Under the pieces are notes generated by a model. The model was not told where the DNA came from and made no database searches. It saw only the letters and a program-made list of their open reading frames with translations. From Porphyrobacter sp. (GTDB lineage Bacteria; Pseudomonadota; Alphaproteobacteria; Sphingomonadales; Sphingomonadaceae), in assembly GCA_014359685.1 (NCBI GenBank), contig JACIYY010000334.1:1-7598 (forward strand): DNA of 7,598 nucleotides. The letters run 5' to 3'. Below are positions 1 through 7,300 of this stretch, piece after piece. A program made the translations under genes and the position numbers. Numbering within the stretch: the first letter of the stretch is position 1; each line of letters opens with the position of its first letter.

Positions 1-711
1 GTCGTACTGCTCGAGGCGCGCGAGCGGGTGCTGTCGCACGTCGCGGGCGCGGACCTGTCCCGCTTCCTCGAAGCCGAGCACCGCGCGCATGGGGTCGATC
101 TGCGCTGCGGCGCCACGCTGGCGGCGATCGAGGGCGATGCGAGGGTCAGCGGCGTGCGCCTCGACAGCGGCGTGACGATCGCCTGCGACGTGGTGGTGGC
201 CGCGATCGGCATCGTCCCGGCGGTCGGGCCGCTGATCGCCGCCGGGGCGGCGGGCGCCGACGGCGTCGATGTCGACGAATTGTGCCGCACCAGCCTGCCC
301 GATCTCTATGCCATCGGCGATTGCGCCGCCCATGCCAGCCCCTATGCCGACCACAGCGTCATCCGGCTGGAAAGCGTACAGAACGCCCACGACATGGCGG
401 AGGCGGTGGCGCGCACGATCTGCGGCGATCCCCAGCCCTACACGGCGCTGCCGCGCTTCTGGTCCGACCAGTACGACCTCAAGCTGGAAAGCGCCGGGCT
501 GACGCTGGGCCACGACACCACCGCGCTGCGCGGATCGCCGCAGGATCGAAGCTTCTCGCTGTTTTACCTGAAGGCCGGCCGGGTGGTGGCGATCGACTGC
601 GTCAACGCGCCCGAGGACCTCGCCGCAGGCTGCCGGCTGATCGAGGCGGGCACCGTGTGCGATCCGGCCGCGCTGGCCGACCCGGCTACGCCGCTGGGGA
701 CCCTGGCGTAA
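1..711 (+). CDS. FAD-dependent ferredoxin reductase, 3' part (5' end outside window)
   Basis: This is the C-terminal 236 residues of a pyridine nucleotide-disulfide oxidoreductase of the ferredoxin/putidaredoxin reductase type. It passes electrons from NAD(P)H through FAD to a [2Fe-2S] ferredoxin that serves cytochromes P450 or Rieske oxygenases in the cytoplasm. The frame is open from base 1. The visible part begins in the NAD-binding domain ([11 protein letters not shown]), continues with the VVAAIGIVP strand (about residues 65-73) and the second FAD-binding motif YAIGDCA (103-109), then [13 protein letters not shown] (125-137). It ends in the reductase C-terminal domain ([14 protein letters not shown], 153-166). 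Family members are about 400 residues, so about 160 N-terminal residues, including the FAD GxGxxG motif, lie upstream. The stop TAA (709-711) lies inside the 3' end of the convergent queG. No ferredoxin or oxygenase partner is visible, so its acceptor is unknown. The family call is secure; the partner is not. Confidence 0.92.
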   Translation, partial: VVLLEARERVLSHVAGADLSRFLEAEHRAHGVDLRCGATLAAIEGDARVSGVRLDSGVTIACDVVVAAIGIVPAVGPLIAAGAAGADGVDVDELCRTSLPDLYAIGDCAAHASPYADHSVIRLESVQNAHDMAEAVARTICGDPQPYTALPRFWSDQYDLKLESAGLTLGHDTTALRGSPQDRSFSLFYLKAGRVVAIDCVNAPEDLAAGCRLIEAGTVCDPAALADPATPLGTLA

Positions 712-1768
712 GCCGTTCCAGCGCCCAGCGCGCCGCCTCCGCCACAACGGCATCGCCGTCCTCCAGCAGCGCCGCGACCGGAGCGCGCAGCGCGGGCTCG
801 CCGCTATTGCCGGCGGCGATCAGGCAGTTGCGCACGAAGCGGTTGCGGCCGATGCGCTTGATCGGCGATCCCGAGAACAGCCGGCGGAAGCCCGGCTCGT
901 CGAGCGCGAGGAGATCGGCGAGGCGCGGCGCGGTCAGCTCGGCGCGGGGCAGGAAGGCGCCGTTGCGGGCGGCGGCGCTGGCGAAACGGTTCCACGGGCA
1001 GACCGCCAGACAATCGTCGCAGCCATAGATGCGGTTGCCCATCGCGGCGCGGAACTCGTCCGGGATCGGCCCGTCATGCTCGATGGTGAGGTAGGACAGG
1101 CAGCGCCGGGCATCGAGGCGATAGGGCGCGGGGAAAGCGGCGGTGGGGCAGGCATCCTGACAGGCGCGGCACGATCCGCAGCGATCGGCATGGGGCGCAT
1201 CGGGCGCAAAGGGCAGCGTGGTATAGATCGCACCCAGAAACAGCCAGCTGCCGTGCTGGCGGCTGACGAGGTTGGTGTGCTTGCCCTGCCAGCCGATCCC
1301 CGCCGCCTGCCCCAGCGGCTTTTCCATCACCGGCGCGGTGTCGACAAACACCTTCAGCGCAACCTCCAGCCCCGCCGTTTCAGCCTCCGCCACCAGCCAG
1401 CGGGCGAGCGCCTTCAGCGCCTTCTTGACCGTGTCGTGATAGTCGCTCCCCTGCGCATAGACCGAGATCCGCGCCCGCGCCCGCGCATCGGCCAGCGCCA
1501 GCGGATCGCGATCGGGCGCGTAGCTCATCCCCAGCGCGATCACGCTGCGCGCCTCGGGCCACAGGCTCTGCGGCCCCTGCCGCTGCCCGGCGCGGGTGGC
1601 CATCCATTCCATCCCGCCATGCCCGCCGTCAGCGATCCACTGGTGCAGCCGGCGCGCGCGCACCGGATCGTCGGCGGCCGGCGCGATCCCGCAGGCGACG
1701 AAGCCCAGCGCGCGCGCGCGGACCGCGAGGCGGGCCTTCAAATCGTCGAGCACTGCCGCTGCATCCAT
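686..1768 (-). CDS. queG: Epoxyqueuosine reductase QueG
   Basis: QueG catalyses the last step of queuosine synthesis, reducing epoxyqueuosine to queuosine in the wobble position of GUN-anticodon tRNAs. It uses a cobalamin cofactor and two [4Fe-4S] clusters and acts in the cytoplasm. The 360-residue product has the family's normal length. An N-terminal domain holds VDTAPVMEK (residues 142-150), with Asp143 matching the family's catalytic Asp, then [11 protein letters not shown] (157-167). A ferredoxin-like domain follows: Cys197, 200, 203 and 207 ([11 protein letters not shown]), Cys223, and Cys250, 253 and 257 ([11 protein letters not shown]). The C-terminus (about 300-352) looks like a HEAT-type repeat, as in known QueG. 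The start at 1768 gives the expected N-terminus ([12 protein letters not shown]), although no strong ribosome binding site precedes it. The TAG stop (686-688) lies 26 bp inside the convergent reductase gene, so neither gene has its own downstream terminator space. It is divergent from msrB across 88 bp. Confidence 0.96.
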   Translation of the reverse strand: MDAAAVLDDLKARLAVRARALGFVACGIAPAADDPVRARRLHQWIADGGHGGMEWMATRAGQRQGPQSLWPEARSVIALGMSYAPDRDPLALADARARARISVYAQGSDYHDTVKKALKALARWLVAEAETAGLEVALKVFVDTAPVMEKPLGQAAGIGWQGKHTNLVSRQHGSWLFLGAIYTTLPFAPDAPHADRCGSCRACQDACPTAAFPAPYRLDARRCLSYLTIEHDGPIPDEFRAAMGNRIYGCDDCLAVCPWNRFASAAARNGAFLPRAELTAPRLADLLALDEPGFRRLFSGSPIKRIGRNRFVRNCLIAAGNSGEPALRAPVAALLEDGDAVVAEAARWALERLTPGSPAA

Positions 1769-1789
1769 GCGTTCAGCTAGGGACCGGCC

Positions 1790-1818
1790 TTGGCAGGGGC
1801 AATGGACGGCGGCACCAT
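1790..1818 (+). promoter_or_regulatory. Possible msrB promoter in the queG/msrB divergent gap
   Basis: The 88-bp gap 1769-1856 must hold start signals for both queG and msrB. The best plus-strand candidate is TTGGCA (1790-1795), 17 bases, then CACCAT (1813-1818). The -35 matches the sigma-70 consensus at 5 of 6 positions, but the -10 is poor. An AATGG (1801-1805) / CCATT (1815-1819) inverted repeat with a 9-base spacer overlaps it and could be an operator half-site pair, or chance. No convincing queG promoter was found. This is pattern matching only. Confidence 0.2.
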
Positions 1819-1856
1819 TCAGGTGCGGTTCGGGCCGGGTGCGGCAGGGTTGCGCG

Positions 1857-2348
1857 ATGACCGTCCCCGTCGCTGCCCGACGCGCCGCCCTGCGCTGGAT
1901 CGCCGCCGGCGCGGCCCTGCCGCTGCTGCCCGGCTGCGGCCGCGCGGCCGAGGCAAGGGACTTCCCCGTGCAGATGAGCGACGCAGCCTGGCGCCAGCGG
2001 CTGTCGCCGGCGCAGTTCGCGGTGCTGCGGAACGAGGCGACCGAGCGGCCCTATTCCTCTCCGCTGGACCGGGAGAAGCGCGCCGGCACCTATCACTGCG
2101 CCGGGTGCGGCAACGCTTTGTTCGCCAGCACCACCAAATTCGACAGCGGCACCGGCTGGCCCAGCTTCTTCCGCCCCCTGCGCGGCGCGGTCGGCACCGC
2201 AACCGATTTCAGCCTCGGCATCCCGCGCACCGAGGTCCATTGCGCCGAGTGCGGCGGCCATCTGGGCCATGTGTTCGACGACGGCCCGCGCCCGACCGGC
2301 AAGCGCTATTGCATGAACGGCGTGGCGATGACCTTCCGCGCCGGCTGA
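1857..2348 (+). CDS. msrB: Exported peptide-methionine (R)-S-oxide reductase MsrB
   Basis: MsrB reduces the R epimer of methionine sulfoxide in oxidised proteins. The catalytic domain covers residues 38-162 of 163. It has zinc-binding pairs Cys81/Cys84 (CAGC) and Cys129/Cys132 (CAEC), the signature [10 protein letters not shown] (95-104), the [12 protein letters not shown] stretch (133-144) and the catalytic Cys152 in RYCMNG. The position that carries the resolving Cys in many 2-Cys MsrBs is Thr99, so recycling must use another thiol. The N-terminus is an export signal: Arg8-Arg9, a hydrophobic segment (14-24) and a lipobox-like L-P-G-C ending at Cys27. This suggests a periplasmic, possibly Tat-exported and lipidated, enzyme. 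The ATG at 1857 is chosen because it places this signal at the N-terminus; a GGCAGGG element lies about 7 bases upstream. A GTG at 1839 is the alternative. The gene is divergent from queG and faces the tRNA gene. Confidence 0.94.
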   Translation: MTVPVAARRAALRWIAAGAALPLLPGCGRAAEARDFPVQMSDAAWRQRLSPAQFAVLRNEATERPYSSPLDREKRAGTYHCAGCGNALFASTTKFDSGTGWPSFFRPLRGAVGTATDFSLGIPRTEVHCAECGGHLGHVFDDGPRPTGKRYCMNGVAMTFRAG

Positions 2349-2360
2349 CACGCGCCGGCG
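2339..2360 (+). terminator. GC-rich hairpin spanning the msrB stop codon
   Basis: CGCCGGC (2339-2345) and GCCGGCG (2354-2360) form a perfect 7-bp stem around an 8-base loop that contains the msrB stop codon TGA (2346-2348). No T-run follows on the plus strand, so it is not a classical intrinsic terminator. It may stabilise the mRNA 3' end or help terminate transcription approaching the tRNA gene on the opposite strand. The function is inferred. Confidence 0.35.
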
Positions 2361-2385
2361 GGCTGAGCGGATCGCGGCGGCCATC

Positions 2386-2470
2386 TGGTGCGGGCGGCGG
2401 GATTCGAACCCGCACGGGCAAGGCCCAGGGGATTTTAAGTCCCCGGCGTCTACCATTCCGCCACGCCCGC
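2386..2470 (-). tRNA. trnL-UAA: tRNA-Leu (anticodon UAA)
   Basis: Read on the minus strand, the 85-base sequence folds as a class II tRNA. The acceptor stem is GCGGGCG/CGCCCGC with discriminator A and an encoded CCA (2386-2388). The D arm has a short GCG/CGC stem. The anticodon stem GGGGA/TCCCC encloses the loop CTTAAAA, whose anticodon TAA is at 2435-2437 on the plus strand. A long variable arm has a GGGC/GCCC stem, and the T arm is GCGGG-TTCGAAT-CCCGC. The long variable arm and the anticodon identify leucine, reading UUA and by wobble UUG. It lies 37 bp from the convergent msrB stop and downstream of the glucoamylase-family gene on the same strand. No strong tRNA promoter was recognised upstream. 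Confidence 0.97.
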
Positions 2471-2705
2471 GCCTGTAACCTGTTTGACCCTGCCGCCTGC
2501 CCTCTTCGTTCCTGAGCGGCCAAGGCGGCCATAGCCCCCTCGTCGGGGGACGGTGGGCCACGGATCTAGCCCGATCGCGGCTGACCTTCCAGTATTTACG
2601 GCCAAGGCTTACGGCGGCCAGCCACGGCCTCGACCCGTTTCGTTGCCGCCCTGCCGGCCGCGCCCTCCCGCTCGCCGGCTGCGCCCGCCGGGCTGCTGAA
2701 GCGGC
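2471..2705. other. Gene-free, palindrome-rich spacer between the tRNA and the glucoamylase-family gene
   Basis: I see no credible gene in these 235 bases; the open frames that cross it are short shadows. It must contain the tRNA-Leu promoter (minus strand) and the 3' end of the glucoamylase-family transcript. Visible structure: a CCCCC-TCGTC-GGGGG hairpin (2535-2549), two GCCGGC palindromes (2653-2658 and 2674-2679) able to pair with each other, a small GCCC-GCC-GGGC hairpin (2683-2693), and a repeated TTACGGC near 2595-2615. None is followed by a clear T-run on the minus strand, so I cannot name a terminator. Confidence 0.5.
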
Positions 2706-4241
2706 TTACGGGCCAGCCGCTGCGGCATCGCCCCGGCTGGTCGCCGCCTCCTCCAGCCATCCGCCGGTGAAGCCCAACCGCTCCAGCCCGCGGCGGATAT
2801 GCGGGTTGCGGCGCATCACCTGCCATACCAGGCCGCTGCGGTGGTTCTCCATCATGGCGAGGATCGGCCCCTGGTCGATGCCGAGATGGTCACGCGCGAT
2901 CCAGCCGCGCTGCGGATCGACCGTCCCGGTGGGGCTGCCCGCATCGACGAAGGTGTAGCTGGGGTTGAAGGCGTCCTTGAAGCCGTAGCGCGTGTAGAGC
3001 GCGTCGCCATGGGCGTCCCGCATCGCCATCAGCGCGGGGATCGTCACCTCGGGCGCGAAGGGGACCGATCCGCCCGCTGCGGTGGGCACGATGGTTCCGT
3101 CATCCACCACCCGCTCGGCACTGACCCCGCGCGCGGCATAGCCCATGAAGCTGCGCGGTTTGCCGTTGACGAGGCGGCCATTGCCCGCTGCGGTCGGCCC
3201 GTCCGAAGCGGTCCAGCCCCAGATGTCGCCCGAATAGCCGATCCAGTCATTGGGATTGTCCGCCCCATAGGCGCGCTGGCTCAGCGTCGCGCGCCGGCTG
3301 TTCTCGAAATAATCGATCCCCTTGGCGCGCATGAAGGCATCCTGGATGCCCCGGAAGTCGATCCAGACATGGCTGTACTGGTGCCCGAACAGCGGCTCGA
3401 ACTGGAGGTGCTCGTAACCGTAATAGGGACCCCAATCCTCCTCCAGCCGCGCGGCCCAGCCATTGTCCCAGGCCCCCTTGCCGACCGGATGCGTGGGTGA
3501 TCCGGCGGCGAGAATGTAGATCAGCATCCCCTCATTATAGCCGACCCAGTCATGCGTGCCGAAATCGCCGCCCTGCCCGCGTTCGGGATACCAGCCCATC
3601 GCGATCGCCTCCGGCCCGCCCCCATTGGCCGAAGGGATCGCGCTGTTGCGGCGCTGCACGAAGGTCCAGTCGACGCGGGCATAGATCTGCTCGGCGAGGT
3701 CGCGGATCTCGGCCTCGACGGCGGTGTCGCCATCGAAATAGCTCTGCGCGAACAGCACGCCGCCCAGCAGCAGCGCGGTATCGACGGTGGAAAGCTCGGT
3801 CTCGCCGCGCCGCGTTCCGTCTTCGTTGGTGAGGAAGTGGTAGAAGAAGCCCTTGTGGCCGGTGACGCCCGAAGGCGCCGGCCCTTGCGGGGCGTTCCAG
3901 TAGAAGGAGAGGCAATCGCGCGTCCGCCGGGCCGCCTCCTCGCGCGGGACATAGCCGCGCTCGGCGCCGATGCCGAAGGCGGTGAGCGCGAAGCCGGTGG
4001 CGGCGATCGAGGAGAACGGATTGCTCGGCCAGCGATCGGGCGCGAGGCACCGCTCGCGATCGGTGGTCTCCCAGAAATAGGCGAAGGTGCGGCGGGTCAG
4101 GTCCTCCGCGAAGGCCTGCTGGTCGGCTGCGACAGGCGGGCCAGCGGGCGGCGATGGCGGCGCAGCGAGACGCGCGGGCTGGGGCGCGCAGGCGGCCAGG
4201 GCCAGCATGCACGGCAAGGCGGCGGCGGCAAGGCGGATCAT
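2706..4241 (-). CDS. Glucoamylase-family (PF10091, GH144-like) outer-membrane lipoprotein
   Basis: This is a predicted secreted glycoside hydrolase of 511 residues. Residues 1-18 form a lipoprotein signal with lipobox L15-A16-A17-C18. The +2 residue is Ala, which favours outer-membrane sorting. A Pro/Ala-rich linker follows (about 19-38), then an (alpha/alpha)-barrel type domain. Recognisable family stretches are RTFAYFWETT (51-60), GFFYHF (131-136), ETELSTVDTALLLGG (147-161), WVGYNEGMLIYILAAGSPTH (232-251), PLFGHQYSHVWIDFRG (283-298), YFENSRRATLSQRAY (311-325), WTASDGP (343-349), PFAPEVTIPALMAM (394-407), GRYGFKDAFN-like (418-426) and IDQGPILAMMENHRSGL (455-471). Characterised relatives in GH144 are endo-beta-1,2-glucanases, so a beta-1,2-glucan substrate is plausible but unproven; Glu149, Asp154 and Glu237 are candidate acids. 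The ATG at 4241 is preferred over 4283 because GAAGGAG lies 8 bases upstream and it gives a clean signal peptide. It follows the TonB-dependent receptor by 66 bp, probably in one operon. Confidence 0.9.
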   Translation of the reverse strand: MIRLAAAALPCMLALAACAPQPARLAAPPSPPAGPPVAADQQAFAEDLTRRTFAYFWETTDRERCLAPDRWPSNPFSSIAATGFALTAFGIGAERGYVPREEAARRTRDCLSFYWNAPQGPAPSGVTGHKGFFYHFLTNEDGTRRGETELSTVDTALLLGGVLFAQSYFDGDTAVEAEIRDLAEQIYARVDWTFVQRRNSAIPSANGGGPEAIAMGWYPERGQGGDFGTHDWVGYNEGMLIYILAAGSPTHPVGKGAWDNGWAARLEEDWGPYYGYEHLQFEPLFGHQYSHVWIDFRGIQDAFMRAKGIDYFENSRRATLSQRAYGADNPNDWIGYSGDIWGWTASDGPTAAGNGRLVNGKPRSFMGYAARGVSAERVVDDGTIVPTAAGGSVPFAPEVTIPALMAMRDAHGDALYTRYGFKDAFNPSYTFVDAGSPTGTVDPQRGWIARDHLGIDQGPILAMMENHRSGLVWQVMRRNPHIRRGLERLGFTGGWLEEAATSRGDAAAAGP

Positions 4242-4249
4242 CGACGGTG

Positions 4250-4256
4250 CTCCTTC
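4250..4256 (-). promoter_or_regulatory. Ribosome binding site deciding the start of the glucoamylase-family gene
   Basis: On the minus strand GAAGGAG ends 8 bases before the ATG at 4241. This near-perfect Shine-Dalgarno sequence selects the internal ATG over the longer frame starting at 4283, which would put 14 extra residues ahead of the lipoprotein signal. Confidence 0.8.
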
Positions 4257-4263
4257 ACCAATC

Positions 4264-4294
4264 GGCCGCAGCCCGCACGACACGGGCCGCAGCC
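4264..4294. repeat. 10-bp direct repeat with small hairpin between receptor and hydrolase genes
   Basis: GGCCGCAGCC occurs at 4264-4273 and again at 4285-4294, offset by 21 bp. Between and overlapping them, GCCCG (4271-4275) and CGGGC (4283-4287) form a 5-bp stem with a 7-base loop. There is no T-run. It fills about half of the 66-bp gap and could adjust the expression ratio of the two genes or be an operator; the function is not known. Confidence 0.4.
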
Positions 4295-4307
4295 GAGGAT
4301 ACCGGCG

Positions 4308-7300
4308 TCAGAACGAGAACCCGGCGGTCAGCTTCAGCGTGCGCGGCGGATAGCCGCCGGTGCCAAAGCCGGTGCGCTCGCCGAAGATCGTCGGCGAGTC
4401 GGCCGTGCGGGTGGTGTCGTTCGCATTGCCGTTGAACTGGGTCCAGTTGGCCTCGTCCAGCACGTTGATGACGTCCATCCTCAGGCGCAGCCGCGCCGTC
4501 TCGGATGCAAACCGCAAGGGTATGTATTTGGTCAGCGCCAGGTCGAGCTGGTGGATCCAGCCGCTATCCACCACCGTCCCGAGCACATCGCGAGCGAACG
4601 GCGGCTGCTCGGGGGTGTAGATGCCCTTGATGAACTCAGGGGACTGGACCAGCAGCCGGCCCGACACGGTGAAGCCGGCGACCGTATCGACCGCGCCGGT
4701 GGTGACCCAGCGATGCCTGGGGACGCCGCTGGAGCGGACCATGGGCGCGACCTCGGCGCTGGGGAAATCGAGGAAGAACTGGCCCCCGCCGGGCACGTTC
4801 TCCTCCGCCTCCATATAGGTGTAGGTGGAGGTGAGGCTCCAGGGCGAGAACTCGGTGTAGCGCTTGTCGATCTTGATATGCGCGGCATCCTCGTTGGTCC
4901 TGCCGCCATTGGTGCCGATGATGATGCTGCCCCAGCCCGGCGGTGCCGAGCCGAACGGGGAATTCTGCGGCCCGTCGGGCGGGAAGAAGCTGCCGTCGGG
5001 AAGGCGGTTGCCGAGCAGATAGGTGAAGATGTCGCGGCCCTGGATGTGGCGGTAACCGACCTCGACCTCCAGCAGGTCGAACCGGCCGCGCACGCCCAGG
5101 CTGAACTGGTCCGAATAGGGCACCTTCAGATCGTTGTCGATGAACCGCAGCTCGCGCCCGCCGGAGGGGATCACCAGCCCGGCGAGCAATTGGTCGCGGC
5201 CGGCCTGGGTGAGATAGACCGGATCGAACACCAGGCAGGTGGACGAGAGCGGCTGGCAGTCGCGCAGCGGGTCGCCGTTCTGGAACTGGAAGGACCGCGT
5301 CGCGTAGGCCCCCTGCTGGATCTCCTGCTGCAGGAAATCGAACTGGCTGCGGTCGTAGGATCGGCCGTAGCCGCCGAACAGGACGAACCTGCCCTCCTCG
5401 TCGATCTCGTAGGAGAAGCCGATGCGCGGCTGGATCGCCCCGGTGAACGCCTCGCGCTCTCTGCCGGTGGAGATGAAATCGCGGATGTCGTAATCGGCGT
5501 TGACCAGATTGGGGTAATTGGCCGGCGATACCGCCGCCACCGAGGCGGGGTCGTGGACGTAATCGAGATAGGCGGGCGTCTCCTCGTAATCCCAGCGGAC
5601 GCCGAGATTGAGGGTCAGCCGCTCGGTCACCTCCCAATCGTCCTGAATGTAAATGCCGAACTGGAAATTGTCGGATTCGACGATGGGGTCGCCGGCGCCG
5701 GTCAGCGCCCCGAACTGGAGGCGATAGGGCCGGGTGTCGTTGAAGCCGTCGCCAAATGCGGCGTTGAAGGTGTATTGCGGGTTGAAATTGTTCTGTTCGA
5801 GCGTGGAGAGCGTGATCCACCGCGCCTTGACGCCGGCCTTCAGCGTGTGCCCTTCGGTGCCGGTCCAGGTGAAGTCGTTCTGGACGGTCCAGCCTTCCTG
5901 CCCCTTGTCCTGATATCCGGCGCCGCCGCCGAATGCCAGGATGCGGCCGTTTGTGCCGTTCTCGAAGATGAAGCCCGGCTCGAAGCTGGTCGGGGTCGGC
6001 GCCCACGAGACATCCTCGTAAGACACCTTGAAATCGTTGATCCAGTTGTCGTTGGTGCGCTCGTAGCGGAACACGCCGCGCAGCTCCTCCACCTCGGTGA
6101 CGGAGAAATACTCCTCCGCAGTGGGGCCGTCGTCGCCGTTCTCGCTGGTCTCGTCACGATACTTGACCGAGAGCTGGAACAGGTCGCGGTCGGTGGGCAC
6201 GAAATCGAGCTTGCCGAAATACAGGTCCGACTTCAGCTCGTCGACGGCGGCGCCGAAATAGCCCTGATATTCGGGCGGCAGCGCGCTCGCCGCCAGGCCG
6301 GCCCCGGGGGTGATCGTATAGGGCGTGTCGATCCGCTTGCCTTCATAGGTGGCGAAGAAGAACAGCGTGTCGGGGATGATCGGCCCGGCCAGCGCGCCGC
6401 CGAACTGCATCTCCTTGCTGTCCACCTTGCCCGACGGGTTCGGCCCCTCCGTCTCCGAAGGCCGCGCCGCGCGCAGGTCCTGGTTGGTGTAGTCGAAGAA
6501 GCCTTCGCCCTCGAACCGGTTGGTGCCCGAGCGCGTCACCGCAGTGATGGCGACCGAACTGACCTGGTCGAACTCGGCCTTGTAGTTGGAGCTGAGCACG
6601 CGGTATTCGCTGATCGCGAGCTGCGGGAACGGGTTGCCGGGCGATGTGTCCTGCCCGGTGATCCCGCCGCGCAGCACGTAATCCTTCTGGCTGATGCCAT
6701 CGATGAACACGTTGACCGAATTGGCGCTCTGCGCCCCGCCCCTGATCCGGGTATTGCCCCCATCCTCGGTGATGAACTGAACGCCGGGCGCAGTATCGGC
6801 GAAGGCGAGGAAGTTGCGGTTGATTTGCGGCAGCAGTTCGATCTCGCGCCGGGTGACGGCATCGCCCACCTCCGCGCCCTCCAGCGTGCGCAGCCGCGTG
6901 CCGATGACCAGGATCGTGTTCGGCGAGTCCGCGCCCGCAGCCTCGGCACCCGGCGCGGCACCGGGCGCGGCCGGCTCTGCGCCGGCAGCCGGCCCGGGGG
7001 CGAGCTCGCCGAGGTCGAAATCGAGCACCGCGTTCTGCGCGACCTGCAGGTCGAACTCGTCGGTCTGGCGCACGCCGTCGGCCGTGGTGATCTCGAGCCG
7101 GTAGGTGCCCGGGCGCAGCGAGGCGAAATTGTAGCGGCCGTCCGCGCCGACCTGCACGGTCCGGCTGACGCCGGTCGCCACCTCGATCGCGGTGACCTGC
7201 TGGATCGCGCTGTCGCCGGTGATCCGCCCGCGCAGCGACGCGCCGACCTCCTGCGCATGCACGGGCGCCGGCATGGCGATGCCGATGGTGATGGCGCCGA

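Noticed and set aside
1076..1780. A plus-strand frame of 234 codons over queG
   Set aside because: It is the in-register shadow of queG, which has all the iron-sulfur cysteines and normal length.
1596..1856. An upstream extension of msrB starting inside queG
   Set aside because: The extension is antisense to queG, Arg/Ala-rich and unlike MsrB, and would bury the export signal in the middle of the protein.
2386..2470. The tRNA-Leu gene as an integration site for a mobile element
   Set aside because: No integrase gene or duplicated tRNA 3' fragment is visible in the window.
2209..2561. Minus-strand frames across the tRNA region
   Set aside because: They translate through the tRNA-Leu gene and antisense of msrB; the tRNA fold is complete, so no protein is supported.
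4242..4283. A longer start (4283) for the glucoamylase-family lipoprotein
   Set aside because: The first 14 residues are not signal-like, and a strong GAAGGAG is placed correctly for the ATG at 4241, which yields a clean lipoprotein signal.
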